The notes beneath the pieces are model-generated. The model had not been told where the DNA came from. It was given only the letters and a program-made list of their open reading frames with translations, and made no database searches. From assembly GCA_001595885.1 (NCBI GenBank), contig LSSH01000034.1:1-21039 (forward strand): a stretch of DNA of 21,039 bases, written 5' to 3'. The DNA comes from Candidatus Proteinoplasmatales archaeon SG8-5 (GTDB lineage: Archaea > Thermoplasmatota > Thermoplasmata > SG8-5). Shown here piece after piece: positions 5,987 to 13,909 of this stretch (positions within the stretch are counted from its first letter, which is position 1; each line of letters begins with the position of its first letter). The position numbers were made by a program, and so were the translations under genes.

Positions 5987-7381
5987 GTGAAGGAAGCGGC
6001 TATCAGGGTTGCGGACAGGCTGAGGCGTTCGAACCACGTCCTAATCGCCAGCCACATTGACGCCGACGGCATTTCGGCCGCGGGCATCGCCTCCTTGGCC
6101 CTCGACTACGTCGGCATAGACAACAGTGTCAAGTTCACCAAGAAGCTGGATGCCGAGTTCGTCGGTGAGTTGAAGGAGTCGGAGCTTGTATGGTTCACTG
6201 ACCTCGGGAGCGGCTCTCTGGACATCCTCGGCGGCCTGGATTGCGTGATCACGGACCATCACGTGCCCTCGTCGGCTCAGCCTGTATCCAAGAAAGGGGG
6301 GAAGACCCTTTTCGATTATGCGGACGAACCCCCAGTTGAAATCCTCCAGGTTAACCCGCACCTGGCCGACAAGGACGGTGCAGGCGACATCAGCGGCGCC
6401 GGCACGGCCTACCTCGTGGCTAAGGCGCTCGACCAAGAGCTAAGGTGCCTCTCATACCTGGCCGTGGTGGGCGCTGTCGGTGACATGCAGGACCGTGCCA
6501 ACGGCCGTCTGATGGGCACGAACAGGGATATACTGGCAGACGGTGAGAAGGCCGGGGTGTTGGAGGTCATAGAGGACCTCAACCTGTTCGGCCGGGAGAC
6601 CAGGCCCGTGTGGAAGATGCTGCAGTATTCGGGTGACGTGAAGTTACCAGGGATTACTGACGACTACGAGGGCAGCATGGGCTTCTTCATGGAACTGGAG
6701 ATCGATCTGAAGAGGGGAGAGGAATGGCGTCGTTGGGTTGACCTGCGAAAGGCTGAGAAGAGGCAGGTCATCTCGGCGCTGGCCAGGCTGGCGCCGAGGG
6801 AGGAGCTGATAGGCGAGGTCTACATATTCCCCAATGAGAAGGAGGGCACGCCCCTGCACGAGGCAAAGGAGTTCTCCACGCTGCTCAACTCCTGCGGCCG
6901 GTATGATTCGCCGGAGCTTGGCCTTGCGGTTTGCAAGGGCGACAGGAAGGAATCGCTGGACCTGGCCCTCGGGCTCAGACGCGGCCACAAGAAGCAGCTT
7001 GTCGAGTCCATTGAGGTCATGCTCGACGTGGGAGTTCAGGAACTGGACAACATCCAGCACGTCCACGTCGGCGGCATGATCCGCGACACCATCGTGGGGA
7101 CGGTGGCCGGCATGCTGTTGGGTGGGGGCAAGGTCAATCCCTCAAAGCCCATTTTCGCCATGGCCGAGTCCGACGACGGCATCAAGGTCTCGGGGCGTGG
7201 TACGAAGGAGCTGGTCGGCCGCGGCCTGGACCTTTCCGAGGTGATGAACCGGGTCACCGAGCAACTCGGGGGAGTTGGCGGCGGTCATAACATAGCCGCC
7301 GGGGCGACCATTCAACCGGATCAGGTTGACGAGTTCCTGGACCTGGCCGATAGACTTGTCGGGAAGCAGTTAAAAGTCTAG
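5987..7381 (+). CDS. DHH/DHHA1 family single-strand nuclease, archaeal RecJ/GAN-like
   Basis: This 464-residue protein belongs to the DHH phosphoesterase superfamily. Archaeal RecJ homologues such as GAN of Thermococcus bind the GINS replication complex and degrade single-stranded nucleic acid. Motif I is 'SHIDADGIS' (H23, D25, D27), an acidic 'WFTDLGSG' strand follows, and the namesake motif is D90-H91-H92 in 'VITDHHVP'. 'INPH'-like 'QVNPHLADKDG', 'SGAGTAYLVAKAL' and 'VVGAVGDMQD' complete the Mn2+-binding core. The C-terminal DHHA1 domain ends with 'GGVGGGHNIAAGA' (H434), the substrate-binding glycine loop. GTG 5987 is taken as the start; a weak AAGGT precedes it. Its last 12 bases overlap the 3' end of the PolD large subunit on the other strand, so two replication-linked genes are arranged tail to tail. 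All catalytic residues appear intact. Confidence 0.9.
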   Translation: MKEAAIRVADRLRRSNHVLIASHIDADGISAAGIASLALDYVGIDNSVKFTKKLDAEFVGELKESELVWFTDLGSGSLDILGGLDCVITDHHVPSSAQPVSKKGGKTLFDYADEPPVEILQVNPHLADKDGAGDISGAGTAYLVAKALDQELRCLSYLAVVGAVGDMQDRANGRLMGTNRDILADGEKAGVLEVIEDLNLFGRETRPVWKMLQYSGDVKLPGITDDYEGSMGFFMELEIDLKRGEEWRRWVDLRKAEKRQVISALARLAPREELIGEVYIFPNEKEGTPLHEAKEFSTLLNSCGRYDSPELGLAVCKGDRKESLDLALGLRRGHKKQLVESIEVMLDVGVQELDNIQHVHVGGMIRDTIVGTVAGMLLGGGKVNPSKPIFAMAESDDGIKVSGRGTKELVGRGLDLSEVMNRVTEQLGGVGGGHNIAAGATIQPDQVDEFLDLADRLVGKQLKV

Positions 7382-10300
7382 GAGCGTGCAATTCTTGACC
7401 TTGTCGTTCTCGAACATCGAGCTCATTGCCCCTTCCATCATCTTGATGCGCTCGTAGACGTAACCTGAAACCTCAAACTCCTCGGCTATTTCCTTCGAGA
7501 TGTCCAGGTACTTTCTCACGCTTGCCTCGTGGACCGTCATCGTCAGGTTGTGGCCGCATGAGCAGCGGCCGGCCAGGGGCATGCGCCTGTACTTGGTGTT
7601 GCACCTTGTGCAGCGGAGCTTCTGCGAGGAGAACTTCTTGAGGTTGCCGGCCATGTCGGGGAGGAAGTGGTTGGTGATGAGGCGTTCGGCCACGTCCCTC
7701 TCGTCGACGGCGCATATGCGTCTTGCCAGGTCCAGCTGGAGCTGGGTCTTCTCCGCCATAGTGCCCAGGGTCTTGTACGCCGAGACGGTGGGGCCGGAGG
7801 CGATGTCGTCAGTGTCCAGTGTAAAGCCGAACTTCTCGTATTGGAGCACCGAGCCTATGCGGCTGCCGACGGTATCAAGAACATTCTCCACGCTCTTGGG
7901 ATTGGCGTTCCTCATGGTCGCCTCGTAGAACTCGGCGGGGTAGGAGAACATGACGTCGATGTTGTGCGCCTCCTTGTCGATCTCGTTGGGGTCTATTCTC
8001 GTCACCAGGATGAGGGGGGCGTCCATTCGGCCGCCGCGTTTTTCGGGCAGGAAGGAAACCGAGAAGTTGAGCAAACCGTCCAGCAGGAGCATGAAGCAGT
8101 CCTCGTCGCCGTCGCAGTTGCGGCGCTTCGCCGCGTGGAAGTAAGGGTGCGCGAAGCCGACGTTGGCCTTCGTATAACCGATCAACCTGGCCAGGACGCC
8201 GCCGGACGTGTGGGGTGAGAGACCGAGCAGGCTGGCCCCCACCAGGTCCTCGCGTTTCTTTGCATCGTAGAATGACTCCAGGCCGTAGAAGGAGGTGAGC
8301 AGCTCGTCAACGAAGTCCGCCACCTTGAGGAGGTAATCGCCGCCGTTCTCGGGAAGTATTATGTCCTGTGATTTGAGCTCGACCAGCTGGTTCGGGTCAC
8401 TCAATTCCTTGCCGTCAAGGTCGCGGGTGTAGCCCAGCTCGTTCAGCCGCTTCACGCTCGTGCCTATCTCACGGGGTCGGAAGTGGGTGAGGGGCGCGTC
8501 GGTGCAATCGAACCTGGCAGTACCGTCCTTGAACACGAACACGCCGTGCTTTGCCCTGAGTATGCCCTTGTCCGGCATCTCCGGCGTCTTGTTCTTCGAT
8601 ATCATGCCCTGAACGCCCTTCACCTTCGGCAGCTCGTGTATGTCCAGTCGACGGCGGGCCCCGTTCAGGATTTGGTGCATGTTCACCTTCTGGTCCTGGT
8701 ATCGGTCCTTCGAGACGGTATAACCGCCGCACTCGCAGAGGGGCAGGAACCCGTGCTCGTTGCATTCGGTGCAGACGCGCGAGTCCAGGTCAAGCTTGAG
8801 GCCGGAGGCGGCAAAGCCCTCGGCCTTGTTGAGGAGGCGCTGGGGGCCGCCCGCGGTGCCCACGGGGAAGAGGCCGTGCACGGGCGGGTTCATCTTCCTC
8901 TCGCTGGCCTTCTCGGGTCTGGCCATGCGCGCGCCGATGAGGGTGCCGCACTTGTCGGCGATTCGGAAACCCGCCAGCGATGAGACGTAATCGAGAGTGC
9001 TGGCCTTGCTCTTCTTCCCCGGCTTTCTCGCTCTCATCTTGCCCCCTTTGACGTCAATACCGAGGGAGGCTATGAGTGCGATACCGTTCTCGAGCTTGAC
9101 GGTGTCCTTCTTCCCCTTCCTGTGGGGAATGCCGAGCTCGATGAGTAACTTCCTCGTTTGGATCTTGTCGGGAAGGGCAAGGTGGTCGGGCTCCACCTTG
9201 CCCTTCTCTTGAATCTCGATACGAAGTGCATCGACATCTTCAATCGATATGTTGTTCCAGAGGAACGTGAACGAGGGGTGCAGGGGCACGTCCTTCTCCT
9301 TGGCCAGTTTGATAGCCATCTCCAGGTCGATGTCCGCGTGTTTGACAGGGTCCTTCACCCCGGCCTCCTTCAGGTCGGTGAGGTACCAGCCAAGGTCATA
9401 GACGCCGGGAACCAGCGGGTGGTTGTTCTCGAGGAACTCGCCGGCGGGAATGAGGACCTCGCCCAGCTCGATGATGCGGTCCACCTTATTTGGGTCGAGT
9501 TTTACCGCTGCCTTTACCGAGTCAACACGCACCAGGTCACCGTTACTCATCAGGACCAAGGGACCTTCTAGCCTGTCGCAGGGGGTGGTGATGCCGGCCT
9601 TTCCAGGCCTTTCGATCTTGATCTGCGTGCCGATGGCGAGGGTGTCGCGGAGCACGTGCATCGTCGCGGGGTGTATGCTGATGGAGGCCAATCCAGCTGT
9701 TCTGGAGCGCCCGTATCTCAGGCGGAAGCCCCCCTTCCTGCTGGGGTGGGATAACACGGGTCGCCCCGCGACCAGGTCCTTGATGAACTTCTCGCTCGGT
9801 TCGAGGCCGTTTATCTCCTCCTTGTCACTGGCCTTAGCCTTCAGCTTCATGACCTTGTCTATGAACTCCCAATCACTGATCTTGAACTTCTTCACGTGCT
9901 TCTGCAGCTTCGAGGCCTTGAGGCACAGGCCTTCGGCGACGACCAGGCAGGCGCCGCCCCTGAGGCGGTTGGTGCCCATGCGCGGCAGGTCTCGGTAGCC
10001 TGAGATTTCCGCATCTTCCGTGCCCTCGCCGTCCACGCAGACGGGGCAGCCGCCGACTGCGAGCTCGACCTCCTTTTCTGGGGGTTCGTACTGCAGGTGC
10101 TGCACCTGGCGGTAGAGGGGGATCTCCTCCTTCCACCTCTCCACCTCCTCCCTCGTGGCCCTGTAGGCGCCTATGTCAAGCTCCCTGCGTACGACGTCGG
10201 CGATGAGTACGCTCATGGCCTGGCCGGTACCGCCTGCAGACCTGATCGGACCCGCAAAGCTTATCGCTGCGTAAGATGACTTGCCGCTGCCCCTCACCTC

Positions 10301-10675
10301 TACGCCGGCGATGCCGTCGAGGGGCGCAACAAGGATGCCCTCGGTCAGCACAGCAAGACCGACCCTCACCGCCTTGTCCAGCGCCACCGCCTTGGACCGA
10401 CCCTTCAGCTCCCGGGCGACCTTCTTGGCTATGCGGATGCTCATCTCCTCGCGGTCGTACTTCTGGGACATCTCCCTGATGAGGCTCGCCACGCCTTCTA
10501 GGTTGAGGAGCTTCTCCACCCTGGATGCCAGATCCTGAGCCTGTGGTATCTCGACCTCGAGCGAGGGGTCTAGTCCCTTCTTGCGGGCCTCGGCCGCGAC
10601 CCAGTAGCACTCGTCCGCCATCGACTGAAGCGCTCCGAAGTACATGGTCATCTCCTTGCTGGCCGCCAATCCCAT
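7370..10675 (-). CDS. polC: DNA polymerase D (family D) large catalytic subunit DP2
   Basis: DP2 is the polymerising subunit of PolD, the replicative DNA polymerase of euryarchaea and several other archaeal groups; its partner DP1 is not in the window. The 1101-residue product covers the full family length without an intein. The start is typical ('MYFGALQSMADECYWVAAEA', then 'KGLDPSLEVEIPQAQDLASRVE'). The catalytic aspartates lie in N853-C-D855-G-D857-E-D. Zinc-type clusters are C635-x2-C638/C647-x-C649 and C1022-x2-C1025/C1038-x-C1040. The extreme C-terminus N1095-CTLLDF1101 fits a PCNA-interacting peptide (Qxx-Lxx-F pattern with Asn for Gln), where PolD is known to bind PCNA. ATG 10675 has GGGAG about nine bases upstream. 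The stop codon lies inside the convergent recJ-like gene. Confidence in identity is very high; the PIP reading is inference from pattern. Confidence 0.97.
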   Translation of the reverse strand: MGLAASKEMTMYFGALQSMADECYWVAAEARKKGLDPSLEVEIPQAQDLASRVEKLLNLEGVASLIREMSQKYDREEMSIRIAKKVARELKGRSKAVALDKAVRVGLAVLTEGILVAPLDGIAGVEVRGSGKSSYAAISFAGPIRSAGGTGQAMSVLIADVVRRELDIGAYRATREEVERWKEEIPLYRQVQHLQYEPPEKEVELAVGGCPVCVDGEGTEDAEISGYRDLPRMGTNRLRGGACLVVAEGLCLKASKLQKHVKKFKISDWEFIDKVMKLKAKASDKEEINGLEPSEKFIKDLVAGRPVLSHPSRKGGFRLRYGRSRTAGLASISIHPATMHVLRDTLAIGTQIKIERPGKAGITTPCDRLEGPLVLMSNGDLVRVDSVKAAVKLDPNKVDRIIELGEVLIPAGEFLENNHPLVPGVYDLGWYLTDLKEAGVKDPVKHADIDLEMAIKLAKEKDVPLHPSFTFLWNNISIEDVDALRIEIQEKGKVEPDHLALPDKIQTRKLLIELGIPHRKGKKDTVKLENGIALIASLGIDVKGGKMRARKPGKKSKASTLDYVSSLAGFRIADKCGTLIGARMARPEKASERKMNPPVHGLFPVGTAGGPQRLLNKAEGFAASGLKLDLDSRVCTECNEHGFLPLCECGGYTVSKDRYQDQKVNMHQILNGARRRLDIHELPKVKGVQGMISKNKTPEMPDKGILRAKHGVFVFKDGTARFDCTDAPLTHFRPREIGTSVKRLNELGYTRDLDGKELSDPNQLVELKSQDIILPENGGDYLLKVADFVDELLTSFYGLESFYDAKKREDLVGASLLGLSPHTSGGVLARLIGYTKANVGFAHPYFHAAKRRNCDGDEDCFMLLLDGLLNFSVSFLPEKRGGRMDAPLILVTRIDPNEIDKEAHNIDVMFSYPAEFYEATMRNANPKSVENVLDTVGSRIGSVLQYEKFGFTLDTDDIASGPTVSAYKTLGTMAEKTQLQLDLARRICAVDERDVAERLITNHFLPDMAGNLKKFSSQKLRCTRCNTKYRRMPLAGRCSCGHNLTMTVHEASVRKYLDISKEIAEEFEVSGYVYERIKMMEGAMSSMFENDKVKNCTLLDF

Positions 10676-10933
10676 ATGAGTATCTCCCGCGAGTATGCCC
10701 TCTGGCCCAAACGACAGGAAAAACGGGCTCTCCCATAGCCCGGAGTCCTCTTTCAGACCTGTATCGGCACGGGGAATTTTAAGATTTGCTTTGGCGCGTC
10801 ATCGTGCATTCCCGCGTTGATAAATATCCGTGCGTTTCGGCGCAGCGATCGCAGTCCGACAACCTTCACATGACCTCCGAAAATGAACCTTTGGCCAGCA
10901 AAATCTAAATACGGAGATGGGGTTTGTGAACGT
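10676..10933. promoter_or_regulatory. 258-bp divergent control region between DP2 and the REC/ATP-grasp gene
   Basis: No gene is seen here. TATA-like elements occur at 10775-10788 (minus direction, ATCTTAAAATTCC), at 10818-10830 (TTGATAAATATCC, usable in either direction) and at about 10900-10912 (AAAATCTAAATACGG, plus direction). The last would place a transcription start close to the ATG at 10934, giving an almost leaderless message. In the predicted DP2 leader, CGGGCT (10724-10729) and AGCCCG (10737-10742) form a 6-bp hairpin. Confidence 0.5.
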
Positions 10934-13858
10934 ATGGATGAGAACGGTAAGAACCGTGGGGACATCAACCGCATGTTCCACGAGTATTACGACCTCATGA
11001 GGTTCAAGGTGACGCGCATCCTGCTCGTGTCGAGCCTCTACGACGCCTTCACCCTCGAGGAGGACGGCCTGCTTACAAACCAGATCTCATCCCATTATTC
11101 GGAGTTCGAGCTTTCCACGCCCCCGCAGGTCATAAGGGTGTCCTCCGGGGTGGAGGCGCTTGAGGAGCTCAGGTGGAGGCACTACGACCTGGTCATCACG
11201 ATGGCCAGGCTCATCGACATGGACCCTTACGAGTTCGGCGAAAGGGCGAAGAACATGCAGTCGGAGACGCCGGTCATCCTGCTATTGACTGACAGGGGAG
11301 ACCTGGCGACCTTCCACAGGCCGGGCGATAGTGAAAGCATCGATAAGGTCTTCTACTGGAGCGGCGATTCCAACCTGTTCCTGGCCATCATCAAATACGT
11401 GGAGGACCAAATAAACGCGAGGAACGACACCAAGTCCGGATTGGTAAGCGTCATCCTCGTCATCGAGGACTCGCCCCGTTTCTATTCGATGTTCCTGCCC
11501 ATTATCCTGAGGGAGGTGATGGAGCAGACCGGCTCACTCATTGCCGAGGGTCTGAACGAGCATGAGAAGCTGTTCAGGAAGAAGGCCAGGCCGAAGATCA
11601 TCCTCGCTGAGACCTATGACGAGGCCATGGAGAAGTACGAGGTCTTCAAGAACAACATCATAGGCGTTATCACCGACGTGTCTTACGAGCGGGGGGGCGA
11701 GAGAGACCTGGAAGCGGGTTTTCACTTCATCGAGGGCATCGACCACCAGATACCCGTGCTGGTCCAATCCTCACAGGAGAAATTCCGGGAGAGGGCCGAG
11801 GCTCAGGGCAACCGTTTCCTCGACAAGCGCTCGGACACGCTACTTCAGGACCTGAGGTACTTCTTCAGGGATTGCCTGGGGTTCGGCGATTTCGTGTTCA
11901 GGGTTCCGGGCGGGGAGGTGGTGGGCAGGGCCCAGGACATGCGCGAGTTCATAGACATCGTCAAGGAGGTCTCCATCGATTCATTGAGGCTGCACGGCAG
12001 CGCCAACCAGTTCTCCAACTGGCTCAGGGCAAGGGGCGAGTTCGCCCTCGCCCTCAAGCTGAGGAGCAAGAGGATTGACGATTTCAAGGATGCCGAGGAT
12101 ATGCGCCAGTTCCTCATCGATGCGTTCAGGGAGTCCAGGGAGGCCAAGCAGAGGGGCGTTATCACAGATTTCTCGCGTCAATCCTTCGAGTTCGAGGGGA
12201 CGTTCACGCGTCTTGGCAAGGGATCGCTGGGGGGCAAGGGCCGTGGTCTGGCCTTCCTCGGGGCCCTCATCAACAGGAGCGGCATCGGCTTTCCCGACTT
12301 AAAGGTCAACATACCAGATACCATGGTCATAGGAACGGACGAGTTCGACACCTTCCTTGACGAGAACGACCTACAGGCCGCCCTGAAGACAGACATGTCG
12401 GACGGGGAGGTGATGGAGGAATTCCTAGAGGCGCGGATGCCGTCCGGCATAAGGGATGCGCTGAGGACCTATCTTGAAAACGTGCACTGGCCCATCGCGG
12501 TCCGCTCTTCAAGCCTGCTCGAGGACTCGCAGAACCAGCCCTTCGCGGGCATATACGCCACCTACATACTCCCTAACAACTGCGAGGATGAGGAGATGCG
12601 CCTGGACCAGCTGTGCCAGGCCATCAAGCTCGTGTACGCCTCGACCTTCTCGAAGTCCGCCCAATCCTACATACAAAGCACCGTCCACATGGCCGAGGAG
12701 GAGAAGATGGCCGTGGTCGTGCAGAAGCTGGTGGGCAGGGCCCACGGCACGCGGTTCTATCCCATGTTATCTGGGGTGGCGCAGTCATACAATTTCTATC
12801 CGGTCAAGCCGCTCAAACGCGAGGAAGGCATAGTCAGCCTCGCCCTGGGCCTGGGCAACACGGTGGTGGAGGGCGAACAGGTTCTGAGCTTCTCCCCAAA
12901 GCACCCTAAGGTCATCCCGGGCTTCACAACCCCCGAGGAGGCCATGAAGAACTCCCAGCAGACGTTCTACGCGCTGAACCTGGAGCTCACGTGCTTCGAC
13001 CTCACGGTGGGCGAGAACGTCACGTTGCTCAAGCTGCCCATCAGGGCCGCAGAGGAGGACGGCGGCCTTGACCAGGTGGCAAGCACCTTCGACGCCAACG
13101 ACAACCGCCTCAGGGACGGCATCGGAATCTCTGGACCGAGGGTCATCACCTTCGCTGGAATACTGAAGTACGACATGATACCGCTGGTCGGCATTGTCAA
13201 GGAGCTGTTGAACATCGGACAGAGCGGCATGGGAAGACCGGTGGAGATCGAGTTCGCCCTTTCCGAGGATGACGACGGCAAACCGGTGGTACATGTCCTT
13301 CAGATACGCCCACTCGTGACGATGAGGGAGCACAAAGAGGTACACATCAGCGAGGGGGATAGGGAAAGTGCGCTGGCCTATACGGATAGGGCGCTGGGCA
13401 ACGGCATACTGGAAGATATCAGCGACATCGTCTACGTCCCTCCAGGGCTCTTTGATTCGTCAAGGACCGTGGAGATCGCCAGGGAGATAGGGGAGATCAA
13501 CAAGGAGCTGGAGAGGCCTTACATACTCATCGGCCCCGGGCGCTGGGGGACGCGCGATCGCTGGCTCGGTGTCCCGGTCGAGTGGGACCAGATTTCATAT
13601 GCCAGGGCCATCATCGAGGCCTCGCTTGAGAATTTCAGGATCGACCCGTCCCATGGAACCCATTTCTTCCACAACATCACATCGCTGGGCATCTTGTACC
13701 TGACCGTGCCTTACGGAAAGAAGGAGGCGTTTGTCGATTGGAACTGGCTTGATTCTATCGAGCCCGAGACCCAAAGGAAACACGTCAGGCACCTGCGCGT
13801 CGAGCACCTCAATGTAAAGGTGGACGGGAGGGACGGCACCGGCATTATCACAAAATGA
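10934..13858 (+). CDS. Receiver-receiver-PEP synthase ATP-grasp (PPDK_N) fusion protein of unknown function
   Basis: The 974-residue product has three parts. Residues ~15-150 form a receiver-like domain without phosphorylation residues ('ILLVSSLYDAF', 'YDLVITMARL', 'TPVILLLTDRG'). Residues ~172-315 form a second receiver with intact chemistry: E178/D179 acidic pair, D248 as phospho-acceptor ('GVITDVSYERGG'), S279/S280 and K298 ('FLDKRS'). Residues ~425-795 match the N-terminal ATP-grasp nucleotide-binding domain of PEP synthase/pyruvate phosphate dikinase ('KGSLGGKGRGLAFL', 'IAVRSSSLLEDSQNQPFAG' with R524, 'VHVLQIRPL' near 789). The phosphohistidine swivel domain and the PEP-binding barrel are absent. 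Instead a ~180-residue C-terminal region carries 'ILIGPGRWGTRDRWLGVPV' (from about 866) and a His cluster H907/H910/H913. It is therefore not a PEP synthase. ATG 10934 is chosen because of the TATA-like box about 25-30 bases upstream; ATG 10883 is the alternative. It is transcribed alone. Confidence 0.85.
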   Translation: MDENGKNRGDINRMFHEYYDLMRFKVTRILLVSSLYDAFTLEEDGLLTNQISSHYSEFELSTPPQVIRVSSGVEALEELRWRHYDLVITMARLIDMDPYEFGERAKNMQSETPVILLLTDRGDLATFHRPGDSESIDKVFYWSGDSNLFLAIIKYVEDQINARNDTKSGLVSVILVIEDSPRFYSMFLPIILREVMEQTGSLIAEGLNEHEKLFRKKARPKIILAETYDEAMEKYEVFKNNIIGVITDVSYERGGERDLEAGFHFIEGIDHQIPVLVQSSQEKFRERAEAQGNRFLDKRSDTLLQDLRYFFRDCLGFGDFVFRVPGGEVVGRAQDMREFIDIVKEVSIDSLRLHGSANQFSNWLRARGEFALALKLRSKRIDDFKDAEDMRQFLIDAFRESREAKQRGVITDFSRQSFEFEGTFTRLGKGSLGGKGRGLAFLGALINRSGIGFPDLKVNIPDTMVIGTDEFDTFLDENDLQAALKTDMSDGEVMEEFLEARMPSGIRDALRTYLENVHWPIAVRSSSLLEDSQNQPFAGIYATYILPNNCEDEEMRLDQLCQAIKLVYASTFSKSAQSYIQSTVHMAEEEKMAVVVQKLVGRAHGTRFYPMLSGVAQSYNFYPVKPLKREEGIVSLALGLGNTVVEGEQVLSFSPKHPKVIPGFTTPEEAMKNSQQTFYALNLELTCFDLTVGENVTLLKLPIRAAEEDGGLDQVASTFDANDNRLRDGIGISGPRVITFAGILKYDMIPLVGIVKELLNIGQSGMGRPVEIEFALSEDDDGKPVVHVLQIRPLVTMREHKEVHISEGDRESALAYTDRALGNGILEDISDIVYVPPGLFDSSRTVEIAREIGEINKELERPYILIGPGRWGTRDRWLGVPVEWDQISYARAIIEASLENFRIDPSHGTHFFHNITSLGILYLTVPYGKKEAFVDWNWLDSIEPETQRKHVRHLRVEHLNVKVDGRDGTGIITK

Positions 13859-13874
13859 GTAAAATAAGAAATTT

Positions 13875-13895
13875 GGCCCCGGGATGGCCGGGGCC
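13875..13895. terminator. Strong GC hairpin, probable terminator shared by two convergent genes
   Basis: GGCCCCGG (13875-13882) and CCGGGGCC (13888-13895) form a perfect 8-bp stem with loop GATGG. The hairpin lies between the stops of the ATP-grasp fusion gene (+) and gdhA (-). On the minus strand it is followed by a T-rich run (complement of 13860-13873), resembling an intrinsic terminator for gdhA. Confidence 0.7.
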
Positions 13896-13909
13896 TGACA
13901 AAGGTAAGT

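Noticed and set aside
5927..6037. N-terminal extension of RibK
   Set aside because: It would overlap the divergent RecJ-like gene and remove the promoter space; the HTH domain begins soon after ATG 5926.
7370..10675. Intein in the PolD large subunit
   Set aside because: DP2 genes often carry inteins, but the length (1101 residues) and continuous motifs, including an uninterrupted NCDGDED catalytic site, leave no room for one.
10934..13858. Genuine PEP synthase
   Set aside because: Only the ATP-grasp domain matches; no GGxxSHxAI phosphohistidine motif and no C-terminal PEP-binding barrel are present.
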